Below, in pieces: positions 22,641 to 33,723 of a DNA stretch of 64,000 bases; the stretch's first letter is position 1, and every line of letters begins with the position of its first letter. Where the stretch lies: assembly GCF_963169125.1 (NCBI RefSeq), contig NC_084802.1, forward strand, positions 18,538,896 through 18,602,895, given 5' to 3'. The position numbers and the translations under genes were made by a program. The stretch is from Humulus lupulus. Its lineage: Eukaryota > Streptophyta > Magnoliopsida > Rosales > Cannabaceae. A model generated the notes under the pieces. It ran no database searches and was not told the origin of the DNA. It worked only from the letters and a program-made list of their open reading frames with translations.

Positions 22641-24208
22641 CCAACCAAAACGAGTATTTGGTCAAATCAATACATATATTAATGTTTGTTTCTTGAAAAC
22701 GAAGCTTCCGTGAAAGGAAACAAAGATTATTATAAGTGAGAGCATGCATCTGTACCAAGTTCCCTCAATCACAACTTTTTGATATTTTTCTTCAGAAAAA
22801 GAAAAAACAAAACAAAAATGTCTTAGATATTTTTATTTTAGCTTACACATTTTTGTTACCAATACTATTTTTTTTTTAATTTTAAAGTTAAATAGAAAAA
22901 TAAATATGTGTATAAATTTATTATAATCCCTTTAAAAAAAATTTAAAAATCTATATATGATATATTCTACATATATATATATATATTAGATTATCTTTAT
23001 TAAAAATAAAATTACCCTAGGCCTCCTTATACATTAATCCTGGCTCCATCTGTATGCTTTGGGATTCTCAAATTTTTCAAACAAAAAATAATTACATACT
23101 ATTTTTTAAAATAATCTTTGTTTTTTTTTCCCCAAAAAATATATATTTTGCCCTAATTTTTTTTGTCATTTTGGCCACTAATTTTAGGAGTTCTACCTTG
23201 TACTTGTATACTTAGTCATCAAAACATATTTTTTTAGTTGCAGAATAAAAAGATTAATTTTTGGAAGAAGAATATAACTCGTAAGCAATAACGTAATAAG
23301 TTGAGAATATTATAAAACATTTATTACTCAAAAACAATTATTTCCAGTAAACAACAATTTTATAAGAAGAAGAAGAATAGAAATCGTAAGCAGTTGCGTA
23401 ATTACTACAAGGAAACCAGTGGTCATAATAGCAAAACTAGATTTAAGATTATCATCGAATGTGGGGCCCACAATGCACGTGTAGAGGAATGCGTGAGACT
23501 CAAGCCACCTAGTAACTAAGAAAATGCTTACATTATAGAAAGGTTACAATCATATACATACAAAAATATACATACAAGTGATTATATGTTATTAGTTGTA
23601 ATACAAAATTCACATATAAAATTAAATATAAGAGACATCTTTAGGTTAAGTTTTCTTTTTTAATGTGTACGTTTGTATGGAGTTTGTACTTTGCACTTTT
23701 GTTGGTTTGTAACTTTGTAGACTACAAAATGAAATAAAATTAAGTTTTTTTTTTTTTTTCAGTTGCATTGTTGTTTCCACTTTATAATATTTAGGTCTTA
23801 AAATTTAATTTGTATCAGTTAAATTTTCAACATTTTTAAATTGTATTATTTAGGTCTCTAAATACTATTTTTATTTCTTTTTTTCTTTTAAAATTTATAA
23901 AAAAAATACAAAAAATAGTGAATCAATATTAAAAAATTTGAACCTCTTAATTTATGACAATACCAAACATGACATTGAAAAATATATATTTTCATGACCT
24001 TTTTCAAAATATTTAACAGTTTTAAAATTAAATTATTTTTTCATTAAAAAAAATTACATACATTTTTTAAATATTAATAACTCAACTATCCCGAGATTAT
24101 CGATATTTATCATGTACAGTTAACAATTTTGATAATATATCCAATTGCGTTCCTTGATTGAATTGAGTGTACACATTTATTTTTATTTTGTAAATTTTTT
24201 TATGATGC
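22641..24208. other. A+T-rich intergenic DNA, nothing recognised
   Basis: Long A/T runs and short microsatellites (for example TA repeats near 22970-22985). No credible coding frame on either strand between the pathogen-related promoter and the LINE target site. Confidence 0.5.
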
Positions 24209-24224
24209 AACTTATAACTAATCA
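24209..24224. repeat. LINE target-site duplication, 5' copy
   Basis: AACTTATAACTAATCA, 16 bp, identical to 29091-29106 directly after the LINE's A-tail. Confidence 0.92.
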
Positions 24225-24271
24225 AATACTTACCAAAAATTAGGCGCGCGTTTCCCTGTTTTCTCTTTTCC

Positions 24272-25615
24272 ATGGCGAAGAAGAAGAGAGTGGTTCGAAA
24301 GCCTGCTATCCAGTCGTCGGATCATGGTTCTTTAATTGCTGCGCATGACGGAGAAGATGTAGAGGATGGTGCTGGTTCCTCAGCTGGTTTGAATCTCATT
24401 GCAGAAGTGGTGAATTCAGGAGAAAACAGTCCGACTACTTGTCGACATGAGCATCTGACTGGTTCGAAGGATGATCCGATTATCCAACGCAGCTCGAATT
24501 GGGCTAAAGAGATGGAGACGATGCCGGATTCTGAGGTAGGCACGAGTTGTTACCATGAGTCAGCGAAATCACATTGGCAATCCTTTTCTAAGGAGAATAT
24601 GTTTGTTCGTGATCCAATGCTCTCCTATTCTGAGCCTCTGATCAAGAATGGGATGAGGATAGCTCAAGTGGATCTAGAGGAGGTGATTATGCAGGCTGCT
24701 AATTGGAGTTCGGCTGTTATATGCATGGTGCTGGGAGCAAATCCTCCTATGGCAGTGTTTGAGGGTTTCATCAAGCGAATTTGGGGACATCTTGGGATAG
24801 CACAAGTGGCTAGAATGTCAATGGGGTTGATTATGGTTAGGTTCAATGATGATGCTACTAGAAATCAGGTCTTAGAGTCAGGGGTTCTTCATTTTGATCG
24901 AAAGCCTGTTATTATCAGGCCTTGGACAACAGATCTGAATGCTCTAAAACTTGTGCAATATGTGCCCTTATGGATCCGACTACACGACCTAGGTCTTCAG
25001 TACTGGGGGAACAAGAGTTTAAGTGCATTAGTTAGCACTGTTGGGAAACCAATTATGGTTAATCAACATACAAAAGAACGTACTAGAGTCCAATTCGCTC
25101 GGGTCTTGGTTGAGATGGATATTACGGATTCTCCTCCTCGTATTATCCAATTTCTAAATGAACATGGTCAGTTAGTGGAGCAGGGCATTGATTACGAATG
25201 GCTTCCTGTGAAGTGTAAGCATTGTTCGGGGTATGGGCATCTTATGGCTGACTGTCGTAAGGGGGAACTTGTCACAAAAGGGAAATTGAAAGTTGCAGAA
25301 AATTCTGAAGTAGCTCCCAAAGCTCAGGAACTAAAGGCTTCGGTGGAGGTGGAAAGGGTCAGTCATGATGTCCCGCTGGACAATAAAGATAAGGCACCAC
25401 CTACCAAAGATAAAGAATGGCTTACTCCTAAAAGAACAGTTCAAACAAAAGGGCAGGGAACTCAGGAATATGATAAACCAGGCTCAGCTAGACAGGCAGT
25501 GAAATCATCTGGGAATGCTTTTAGCATTTTGCAGGATTCAGGAACTAGTTTGGAGAAGGGTCCAGTGCCGATTGAGGCAAAGGGGTCAGGTATTGCTATT
25601 ACTAATAATGGATAA
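24272..25615 (+). CDS. LINE ORF1 protein (DUF4283-like, zinc knuckle), 447 aa
   Basis: The N-terminus is basic (MAKKKRVVRKP) and is followed by about 100 residues of low-complexity sequence. A DUF4283-type region follows (about residues 130-290, with MVRFNDDATRNQVLESG and WIRLHDLGLQYW). A CCHC zinc knuckle lies near residues 315-328 (CKHCSGYGHLMADC, spacing C-x2-C-x4-H-x4-C). A charged tail ends the protein. In plant L1 elements ORF1 binds the element RNA and forms the particle with ORF2. The ATG at 24272 sits 47 bp from the element's 5' end and is the first in this frame. Its stop (25613-25615) lies inside the first codons of ORF2. Confidence 0.9.
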   Translation: MAKKKRVVRKPAIQSSDHGSLIAAHDGEDVEDGAGSSAGLNLIAEVVNSGENSPTTCRHEHLTGSKDDPIIQRSSNWAKEMETMPDSEVGTSCYHESAKSHWQSFSKENMFVRDPMLSYSEPLIKNGMRIAQVDLEEVIMQAANWSSAVICMVLGANPPMAVFEGFIKRIWGHLGIAQVARMSMGLIMVRFNDDATRNQVLESGVLHFDRKPVIIRPWTTDLNALKLVQYVPLWIRLHDLGLQYWGNKSLSALVSTVGKPIMVNQHTKERTRVQFARVLVEMDITDSPPRIIQFLNEHGQLVEQGIDYEWLPVKCKHCSGYGHLMADCRKGELVTKGKLKVAENSEVAPKAQELKASVEVERVSHDVPLDNKDKAPPTKDKEWLTPKRTVQTKGQGTQEYDKPGSARQAVKSSGNAFSILQDSGTSLEKGPVPIEAKGSGIAITNNG

Positions 25616-28600
25616 TTGCAATATTGCTAGTTGGAATGTTTGGGGTGTTAATAACAAGAATAAACATAATTCTGTTTTAGATTTCTGTGGTATGAATAAA
25701 ATAGGAGTTGGAGCTTTGATTGAAACTAAGTTGAAGGATAATAAGGTTACTGAAATGATGATGACTAAATTCAGTGGCTGGGAGTACTATAATAGCCCTG
25801 TTATTGAGGGTCGTTTGCTTATTATTTGGAGGAAGAAATTTGTCAGAGTGATAGTCATTTCTGAATCTCCTCAGTTTGTGCACTGCTATGTGAAAATGGC
25901 AGGTCAGGATGTTGCTTTTTGTGCTACGTTTGTGTATGGGTTAAACACCATTGATGTGAGGAAAAGTTTATGGGAGGATCTTTTGAAGATTAAGTTTCCT
26001 GTTAAGCCTTGGATTCTGCTTGGAGATTTCAATGCAGTGTTCAATTGTGAGGACAGATTTGGTGGGGTTCCTATTGCTATGAAGGAATTGAATGATTCTA
26101 CTTTGTGGCTAGCTCAGGCTCATGTGGAGGCTCTCAAAAGGACTGGCTCGTTTTTCACTTGGTCTAACAACCAAGAAGGAGCTAGTAGAATCTATTCGCG
26201 AATAGACCATGCGTTGGTTAATGAGGATTGGCATGATATCTTCCCTTATTCTTTTGCCCATTTTTCTTGGGAGACTTCATCTGATCACTGCTCTTGTGTA
26301 ATTGCTGCTTCTATTTCAGAGAAGATTAGGTTTAAACCTTTTCGATATTTTAATTTTTGGGCTGATCATCAAGATTTCAAGGGGGCTGTTTTGGCCAGCT
26401 GGGAGAAGCCTTTGGCTGTTAAGGGTTTGAAAGGTCTATATTATAAACTCATGAGATTAAAACATTCTCTCAAGAAGTTTAATAAGACTACTATTGGTGA
26501 TGTGGGGACAGCTTTTACTGAAGCCAGGAACAACTACATTGAAGCTAGACTTCAGGCCCAAACTCATCCGAGTGATATAGAGTACCAGCATTTAGAGAAG
26601 TCAGCAGCTGAGGTTTTAAGCAGGATGGAAAAGATGTATTTTAGCTTTTTAAGACAACGTAGTAAGATTAATTGGCTTCAACAAGGGGATGAGAACACTG
26701 CCTTCTTTCATGCTTATCTGAAGAAAAGAAAGGTGGAGAACAGGATTGCTACTTTTGTTACTGACCAGGGGATGATTAATGATAAGTTTTCTGAAGTTGT
26801 AGATCACTTTCTAAATCATTTTCGTGGTTATATGGGGAGCAGAAGTACCAATACTATGAGTCTAAATAGTGAGTGTATGGAAAAGGGTGCTAAACTTAGC
26901 CTGGAGCAGGAACTTGTTGTGCTGAATCCGTTCTCTAACAAGGAAATCAAACGTGTGCTGTTCAGTATTCCGGATGATAAGTCCCCAGGGCCAGATGGAT
27001 ATGGTTCGGGGTTTTTCAAAACCATGTGGCCTGTTTTGGGAGCTGAATTTTGTAGTGCCATTTTGGATTTCTTCAACTCAGGGAATATGCCATCTGAGTT
27101 TCATGCCACGATGATATCACTTATTCCTAAGAAGGATAGTCCTTCGAGAGCTATTGATTACCGCCCCATTGCGTGTTGTTCTACAGTTTACAAATGCATT
27201 GCCAAGTTAATGTGTTTGAGGCTTGCGGAAGTGCTTCCTTCTTTGGTCAACCAAAACCAAGGAGCTTTTATTAAGGGTAGATCCTTAGCTCACAATGTGA
27301 TGATTTTGCAAGATCTTTTGAAAAATTACCAGAGAAAGATAGTTTCTCCAAGATGCACCATCAAAATTGACATAAGCAAAGCTTATGATACAGTCAGCTG
27401 GGATTTTCTTGAAGCTCTGCTCACAGCTTTCAACTTTCCTGGTAAATTTGTCCAAAGGGTGATGAGTTGTGTTCGGTCTACTACCTATTCTCTTTCTATG
27501 AATGGGAGGGTGCAAGGTAGCTTCAAAGGTGAGAAAGGGTTGAGACAAGGTGACCCTTTATCCCCGTTACTCTTTGTTCTTATCATGGAGTACCTGACTA
27601 GAAGACTTCAGCTAGCTGCTAATCACTCTTTATTCAGGTATCATCCTATGTGTAAGGGATTAAATCTCATTAATCTCTGCTTTGCAGATGATTTAATTCT
27701 TTTTAGTAAAGGTACTAGACAGTCACTGTTAGTTCTAAAGGAAGTATTGGACGAATTCAGCAACACTACAGGGCTTACTATCAGTAAGGATAAATCGCAA
27801 GTCTTCTTTGGTGGTGTTCAGGCGTCTGAGAGGAGTATTATTCTTTCTGACTTTCACCTCACAGAAGGAGATTTCCCTTTCAAGTATTTGGGAGTGCCTC
27901 TTAGGCCTACTAAATGGAGAGCTGAAGATTGTGGCATTATTATCAAGAAAATTAATCAAATACTGCATTCTTGGGCTAGTCGGCATTTATCCTTTGCTGG
28001 AAGGATCCAATTAATTCACTCTGTGTTATTTGGCCTTCGCAACTACTGGATGAGCATCTTTGTGCTTCCTCACAGTGTGACTAAGGAGGTTGAAAAAATT
28101 TGTAGAGGTTTTTTATGGGGTACTAATGGAACTAGGAGCAAAGTTCATGTTGCCTCTTGGGATAAGGTTTGTCTCCCGAAGCCTTATGGGGGTCTTGGCT
28201 TCAAGAATGGGGTTAATTGGAACTGCGCTATCCTTGCTAAATTTATCTGGGCCATATCTGATAAGAGTGACTTGCTGTGGGTCAAGTGGATCAACACCAT
28301 CTATCTTAAAGGTACTCATTTCTGGGCTTATGATCTTAAACCAGACTCGAGCTGGTACTGGCGCAAGCTCTGCTATTTGAGACGTTGGTTCACTAAATCA
28401 GATGTTGAAGCTGCTGGATGTTTGGGAAAATTCAGATCTGCTGCTCTCTATAACAGTTTATTACTTCAATCTCAGGTGTGTCCCTACTATAAAGCTGTTT
28501 GGAACTCTTTGAATATTCCTAAGCATCGGTTCATGCTGTGGAAAATGGTGAATTCCCAGCTTCTTACCAGGGATAATTTGGTTAGACTTCATCTCGACTT

Positions 28601-28985
28601 AGTCACTTTGGATTGCCCTGTCTGTGGTATCAGCCCAGAATCTCATGATCATCTGTTCTACAGATGCAGATTATCCTCTCAAATTGTTGACCAGATTTTT
28701 GAGTGGTTAGGTGTGGCTGCTTGGCCTAAAGATTTCAGAGGTTGGGTCAACTGGCTGAGCATGAAGATGACCGGTTTGGTGCAATGCATCAGTGTCACTG
28801 TCCTGGCAGCTGCCAACTACTATATTTGGCTTAATAGGAATAAGTGCTTGTTTGAAGGATGTTCCAGGTCGATCTCTTATATTGTAAATGATATTAAAGC
28901 TGTAGTGAAGTATAGATTACATACTGTTATACATAGGAACCATAGTAGACTTGAGAGAAATTTTTTGATGAGATTGATTTTGTAA
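25608..28985 (+). CDS. LINE ORF2 protein: endonuclease, reverse transcriptase, zf-RVT, 1125 aa
   Basis: From the ATG at 25608 the protein begins MDNCNIASWNVWGVNNK, the normal start of the apurinic-type endonuclease. Motifs seen: IETKL (about residue 38), GDFNAVF (138) and SDH (224). Reverse transcriptase covers about residues 440-720: DDKSPGPDGYGSGFF, YRPIACCSTVYKCIAK, the KIDISKAYDTV motif, GLRQGDPLSPLLF (about 645) and the catalytic FADDLILF (about 691). A zf-RVT segment lies near residues 960-1030 (LDCPVCGISPESHDHLFYRC). No C-terminal RNase H domain is present, unlike some plant L1 elements. The frame is open further upstream to 25515, but the ATG at 25608, overlapping ORF1's stop by 8 bp, fits the protein family. 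It nicks target DNA and primes reverse transcription there. Confidence 0.94.
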   Translation: MDNCNIASWNVWGVNNKNKHNSVLDFCGMNKIGVGALIETKLKDNKVTEMMMTKFSGWEYYNSPVIEGRLLIIWRKKFVRVIVISESPQFVHCYVKMAGQDVAFCATFVYGLNTIDVRKSLWEDLLKIKFPVKPWILLGDFNAVFNCEDRFGGVPIAMKELNDSTLWLAQAHVEALKRTGSFFTWSNNQEGASRIYSRIDHALVNEDWHDIFPYSFAHFSWETSSDHCSCVIAASISEKIRFKPFRYFNFWADHQDFKGAVLASWEKPLAVKGLKGLYYKLMRLKHSLKKFNKTTIGDVGTAFTEARNNYIEARLQAQTHPSDIEYQHLEKSAAEVLSRMEKMYFSFLRQRSKINWLQQGDENTAFFHAYLKKRKVENRIATFVTDQGMINDKFSEVVDHFLNHFRGYMGSRSTNTMSLNSECMEKGAKLSLEQELVVLNPFSNKEIKRVLFSIPDDKSPGPDGYGSGFFKTMWPVLGAEFCSAILDFFNSGNMPSEFHATMISLIPKKDSPSRAIDYRPIACCSTVYKCIAKLMCLRLAEVLPSLVNQNQGAFIKGRSLAHNVMILQDLLKNYQRKIVSPRCTIKIDISKAYDTVSWDFLEALLTAFNFPGKFVQRVMSCVRSTTYSLSMNGRVQGSFKGEKGLRQGDPLSPLLFVLIMEYLTRRLQLAANHSLFRYHPMCKGLNLINLCFADDLILFSKGTRQSLLVLKEVLDEFSNTTGLTISKDKSQVFFGGVQASERSIILSDFHLTEGDFPFKYLGVPLRPTKWRAEDCGIIIKKINQILHSWASRHLSFAGRIQLIHSVLFGLRNYWMSIFVLPHSVTKEVEKICRGFLWGTNGTRSKVHVASWDKVCLPKPYGGLGFKNGVNWNCAILAKFIWAISDKSDLLWVKWINTIYLKGTHFWAYDLKPDSSWYWRKLCYLRRWFTKSDVEAAGCLGKFRSAALYNSLLLQSQVCPYYKAVWNSLNIPKHRFMLWKMVNSQLLTRDNLVRLHLDLVTLDCPVCGISPESHDHLFYRCRLSSQIVDQIFEWLGVAAWPKDFRGWVNWLSMKMTGLVQCISVTVLAAANYYIWLNRNKCLFEGCSRSISYIVNDIKAVVKYRLHTVIHRNHSRLERNFLMRLIL

Positions 28986-29090
28986 TCAGTTTGTCCGTTT
29001 TGGTGGGTTCTCCTTTTTAGGAGGTTGGAGTTTGTAGATTGGTTTGTTCTGTTGATTAATGAAGTCATCATTCTTCTTGATCAAAAAAAA

Positions 29091-29106
29091 AACTTATAAC
29101 TAATCA
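29091..29106. repeat. LINE target-site duplication, 3' copy
   Basis: Matches 24209-24224 over 16 bp. The first two A's are ambiguous with the A-tail. Confidence 0.92.
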
Positions 29107-29188
29107 TATATATATGCACATAATTAACTTTATATACACTATTCACTTATAGGTTGCATTATTTTTAAAAAAAATAAACAAACATAGA

Positions 29189-29813
29189 TGTTGACCCTCG
29201 AATTGGCCAACGACACAGAGTCAAATATACAATAAAATATGGAACGACACTTGAAAAGATAATCTAATGGAAAGAAAAAAAAAACACCAAGGAATTATAG
29301 TGGTTCGGCCTCAATGATTAGTAACAACCTACGTCCACTTAGTGTATTGTTATTATTGAACTTCAAAGTCGTGATCAAAGAACTAGGGTTCTTTGAGTTT
29401 CACCAACCTTGGAAGGATTACAATAGTATGACGAACAATCACTATAGCTCTTTCTCTCTCAATATTAAGCAAAAAAGCTCATCCATTCAAAAGTCATTTC
29501 CTTGAGCTATTTCATGCATATTTATAGGCTCAAGGAGGGTTACACATGCTAACGTGTCATATATTTCCTTAATAATCGCGTATCAAGGATAATTATGAAG
29601 AAATATTCAAATGCAGTTAATATTAGATTACAACTTAAGAAGGAAATAAATCAGGCTTCACGACCAGCCTGGTTGTATCAAAAATTAACACTGGCGATGA
29701 GGTGTGTTTCTGGTCGATAGTCAAACAGCACATTTTCCATTCAATTCTGCCACATGTCAATCCATGTGTGAGAAATATTGGCCACGTCATTAATAGCCAT
29801 TTTTGGGTAAACA
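29189..29813 (-). mobile_element. Tat-lineage LTR (copy 1), minus orientation
   Basis: On the plus strand it runs from TGTTGACCCTCG (29189) to GGGTAAACA (29813), 625 bp with TG...CA ends. On the minus strand it starts TGTTTACCC directly after the polypurine run AAACTTGGGGGCAAA, just as the plus-oriented LTR at 59767-60351 does. A TATAAATA box (reverse, near 29518-29527) precedes the expected transcript start. This is the 3' LTR of an element whose body extends to the right and is truncated near 33720. Confidence 0.85.
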
Positions 29814-30666
29814 TTTGCCCCCAAGTTTATTTATTGCGACCAGCAATAAGTAAACTTAGGAAACCGACTCTTCGAATGCCTCACAAAATCTGTCAGAACC
29901 GCCCATGCTTTCTCGAAAAAGGTGACCAATCATGTCTAATCAAGTCTTTTTGGTTTCCCAAGAATGTGTCTGACGGCCATTTCACTTCCCCATGCTTAGA
30001 AAATGTAACTCATGATTACCTCTTTTGACGTGCTTCGGTCTTTATAAATAACTCCCCAAGTTATCATTTTTACCTTTTACCTACTTTTGCCTTCTTGAAG
30101 AACATTGAAGAACTCGCTCCAGAGCCCAGAAATTTTCAAGCATCTATGCTCGGACATCAAAAGCTTTCACCTTCGGACTTCAATCTTCATCTGAGTAAGC
30201 TTCACGAACTTTCTTGTCTTTGAGTTACCACACGAAACTGCCTTATGCTTGCTTTCATTTCTGAACCCTTTCGTGTTCTTGGCTAAAAATGTATGGGGAT
30301 TGTTTGCATGTTGACAAATGATTGAGAGGGTAGTGAAATATTGTTTCGTAGGAGTTAGGAGCCAGTTTGGCAGTCGAGATTGTAGATTTAGGGCGTAAAA
30401 TCGAATTTTATTCAATTTTTAAGCTAGTTGAAAAACTGGGTTTTTCCCGCCCCTTCGAAGTTGAAAAAGCTTTTTCTTGAAAAACTTTTTACTTTCGCTT
30501 TTCAATCTGTGTTTCAAACTGCTCGTGTAGAACTTAGCGTTTTTGTTAGAATTCTGCTAGCCGTATAAAAACTTAATTTTTATATGCGAGCAACGTTATT
30601 CCAACTCTCAACACAAGCCTTTAAGCTTTACGTCTTACCTCCCCCTTTCTCTATTCGCAGCTTTTC
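29814..30666 (+). other. Polypurine tract and leader of the Tat extra gene, copy 1
   Basis: Just right of the LTR lies its polypurine tract (minus strand, 29814-29828). The rest matches the region upstream of the extra gene in copy 2 (59401-59766), including 'cagagcccagaaattttcaag'. TTTATAAATA near 30042 could be a promoter for the plus-strand extra gene. A likely intron ends at TTCGCAG (about 30660), just before its first coding exon. Open frames here have no recognised domain. Confidence 0.5.
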
Positions 30667-33346
30667 ATGCAAGATCCGTGGGGAGGTGAAAGACCCATCG
30701 ACGACGACTTACTAGCTCCGCTGCTTGAGGACGAGGAGCAACCGTCGTTGCTCATACCTAAAATTCCCTTTTCTCGTGCCACTTCTAACACTCCTTCGAC
30801 CCCCATTCAAAATATGGGTCGAGCAAAAACTAAAGCCCAGAAAAAGAAAACTCCCAATCCTTCAAATTAGCTTGCTCCTTGGGTTGAAGTTCTCTCGACC
30901 AGTGGTCAAACAGAAAATATTCCTGACCCCAATATCTAAACTCATGCCCAGCCCCGAAATGCCATTCAACCAGATGTTGAATGGTATGTTGTACCTGAAA
31001 GTCGGGTGACGATCAAGATGAACGCCAACTACATTAGAAAATATGGACTCCCGGGGGTGACATTAGTTCGACCCAATCAAGACCAACGGGCGAACTTGCC
31101 CGGAGGCGCTTTCAGCGCCAGGTTGAGATACCATATTGAGGCAGGGGCTACCTTGCTTCTTCATCCATTCTTCCAAGGGGTGGCCAACTACTCCGGGGTC
31201 GCCCATTTCCAAATAACTCCCAATGGGTATAGAATTCTTGCAGCACTCTATATCATTTATAGCCACAAAAAATGGTCTGTGCCATCACCTCATCAGGTCA
31301 ATTATCTGTTCGACCTCAAGTCTAACCCCAACCAAGAAAGTACGGGGTTTTTTCACTTTTGTCATCAGGAAACGGGGCGCACTTTCCTGTCCGACACCAC
31401 ACACATATCGAACATGGGGAGGTACTATCAGGAGTATTTCCTCACGAGTAACATGGTCGCGAACAACCTGGCCTTCACTCAAGGAGGTAACGTCTTTGTT
31501 CCACTGTTCGTTAATCTTTCTTTAATTTTTCCTCTACACTTTCTTAGATTTTTAGAGCCTTTCAGGCCCATGGTTGCGACCAGACCCCACCCCAGACATG
31601 GAGCTAAGATCATCCCTCTTGGCCAGTATGGCTGACGTGGAGAAAAGCGTCAAACATCTGGTCACAGAGGCTAACCTTAGGCTGGTCGGGCTTTTGGCCC
31701 CTCATCAGGATGTGAGGGAGTCAACAGCGGGGAGTGCTACTGGTGGAGAGGTTCCCGAGCAGCACCCAGACGTGGAACAACCCCTTCCGAGGAGGGCCAC
31801 TAAAGTAACAATTAGGGAACCTTCCAGCACTCCGCGGGCTGCTGCTCCCCCCGCCCTGAAAGGAAAAGGAAAAAAGAAGGCCAATGAACCCCCCGCTCCC
31901 ATCGACGAATCTTCAGATGAGAACGGTACTGATCTTTCGCTCTTAGATAGTTTTCCAATTCCCTGTCACCTATTTGACAGGGACGGCAACTTTAAGTATA
32001 CTCCAATCTTAAGTTCAGATTTCTTCCAGGCAGTAAGTAGTTTAGTAAGTAATGTAGTGACCAGTAGTTGTAGCGTGGGTACTTTACTTATAATCTCTGT
32101 ACTTTCATTTTTAGCTCCGTCTATATATCTTGTCTCACTGCTCGTGTTGTTTCCTTTTGTGCAGATATGTCATCTGAAGACATGTTCGAGCATTACAAGG
32201 TTGTCGCTGCATCTTCTGGCAAGAAGAAGGACAGCAAAAGGTCTCGAGGGGAGAGCAGTAAAACTGCCTCGAAGAAGGCCCGAACCGAGGACCCTCAAGC
32301 CACTGTCCCTTCGAAGGAGAACACGCCACCTCCATCACCACTCGAGCAGCCGAACTTGACTCCTCCGGTTAACCAGCATTCCACTCCTACAACACCCGTT
32401 GACCAGCACCCTACTCCTTAGGTCCCCATCAGCCAAACACAACGCAATCAGCCCGAAGGCTCCCTGTCCAGCATCGTGGTCAGCTCAGCCAGGGAGAGGA
32501 TATACAAGCTCTCCAAGTACAAACGCAGTCAAGAGGCTGTTAACGAAACCATTTCCATGGAGACTTATCAAATACTTAACCGATGGCTGAACGAGATAGT
32601 TAGCGTAAGTTACTTCCTGATGCTAAATGATTTCCTTTTTATTTTCTGCCATTGCCTTACCCTTTCCATCTGTCTGCAGGGACTACTGACCATGACCGCT
32701 GGCTGGCGCCGTGTAGGGGCGATGGTGTCCCGGGCCAAAAATTTCGACACCAGGCTTGCTGAGGCGAAGAAAGCGCTTGAAGGGAAAACGTTGATTTGCT
32801 CGAGAAGAATAATGAGCTAACTAAGCAGAATGGCGAGTTGCTTGCGAAGAGTACGGAGCTGAGCAGAAAGAGGAACTGCTCGAGCAAAAAGCCACTCTGA
32901 CCGAGGAGTTGTTGGAGGTTCGAGACGCCTTGAAGAAATCCAAGGAAGACAAAGAAACATTCAAAGAAAGAGCCAAACTCAACTACCAACAATGTAAACA
33001 GCTCGAGCTTGATTTGATTGCGAGCAGGCAGGAGACAGAAGAGCTGGAAAAGCGCGTGAAGGAGCTTGAGGAACTCGAGGCCAGGAACTTGGAGAAATAC
33101 AAGGAAGCCACTCATCTTTGCTTCTACGAGTTTTGGAAGCACGACCAGGAGGCTAACTTCAACTATCTGTCAGAACGCTTGAGGTGGACTTAAATGTCTC
33201 AATGTGCCATTCGCCTGGAGGAAGAAGAGAGGGCTAAAGTTCCTGCTTCCCCAGAGAACTCTCTGACAGCAGGGATAGATGGTGCAGACAACGAAGCTGG
33301 CGCAGCTGTCGACCAGGACGTTCCTCAGGACCCTCCAGCTTCTTAG
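30667..33346 (+). pseudogene. Tat element extra (antisense) gene, copy 1, with introns
   Basis: Exon 1 (30667 to about 31486) has in-frame stops at 30868 and 30940, then a conserved block: RVTIKMNANYIRKYGLPGV, HPFFQGVANYSGVAHFQI, NYLFDLKSNPN and MGRYYQEYFLT. It resembles the 'putative gypsy-type transposon' family (Pfam Transposase_28, PF04195). GT-AG introns follow. Exon 2 (about 31568-32030) has LLASMADVEKSVKHLVTEAN and FPIPCHLFDRDGNFKYTP. Exon 3 (from 32164) is Ser/Pro/Lys-rich, with a TAG at 32419. The last part (about 32681-33346) is a coiled coil rich in E, K and L, ending DPPAS-stop. Relative to the element's LTR and (missing) pol it lies in antisense. Function unknown. Confidence 0.8.
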
Positions 33347-33720
33347 TTTTTTTCCTTTTTTATCTTTTAATCTTTTGATTACACGACCTACGGATCGTGA
33401 TGTAAAGACATTAATTTTTTATTGCTGCGTGGGCAGCTATTTTCCTTTTAATCAGACAATTACATCTGAGCAGTACTGCTCGCGGTGTAAAGTAATTCGT
33501 TTTTGATATTATAACACATTTTTATTTTATTATAATACATGTTCTCATGACCGAACTTAGTATAGCACTTAAGTTTGATTTTTGAAAAATACTCTAAGTA
33601 CCCTAGCATGCTTTCACTTATTTTGCTCATGTGTTTACATACCTTTTAATGATATGCTTTGCTTACTTGTACCTTATATGCCTCTCAAGTGATCGAGGAG
33701 CTTTAGGTCCTTGGTCACTT
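33347..33720. other. Tat inter-gene region, copy 1
   Basis: It matches, in reverse, the region between pol and the extra gene of copy 2 (49460-50143); shared phrases include 'tagcatgctttcacttattttgctcatgtgtttacat'. Homology ends near 33720 at the start of an inverted-repeat element, so pol and the rest of copy 1 are gone. Confidence 0.7.
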
Positions 33721-33723
33721 GTT

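Larger units (their letters stand above)
24225..29090 (+). mobile_element. Full-length L1-type LINE, both ORFs open
   Basis: The element (about 4.87 kb) has a short 5' leader (24225-24271), ORF1, ORF2 overlapping it by 8 bp, a short 3' UTR (28986-29082) and an A-tail of about 8-10 bases. It is flanked by a perfect 16-bp duplication. Unlike every LTR element in the window, its reading frames have no stops or frameshifts. That combination points to a recent insertion and a possibly still mobile copy. A dedicated internal promoter cannot be identified from the sequence. Confidence 0.93.

Noticed and set aside
28090..28380. Alternative frames inside LINE ORF2
   Set aside because: Shadows of a 1125-codon gene with a clear domain structure.
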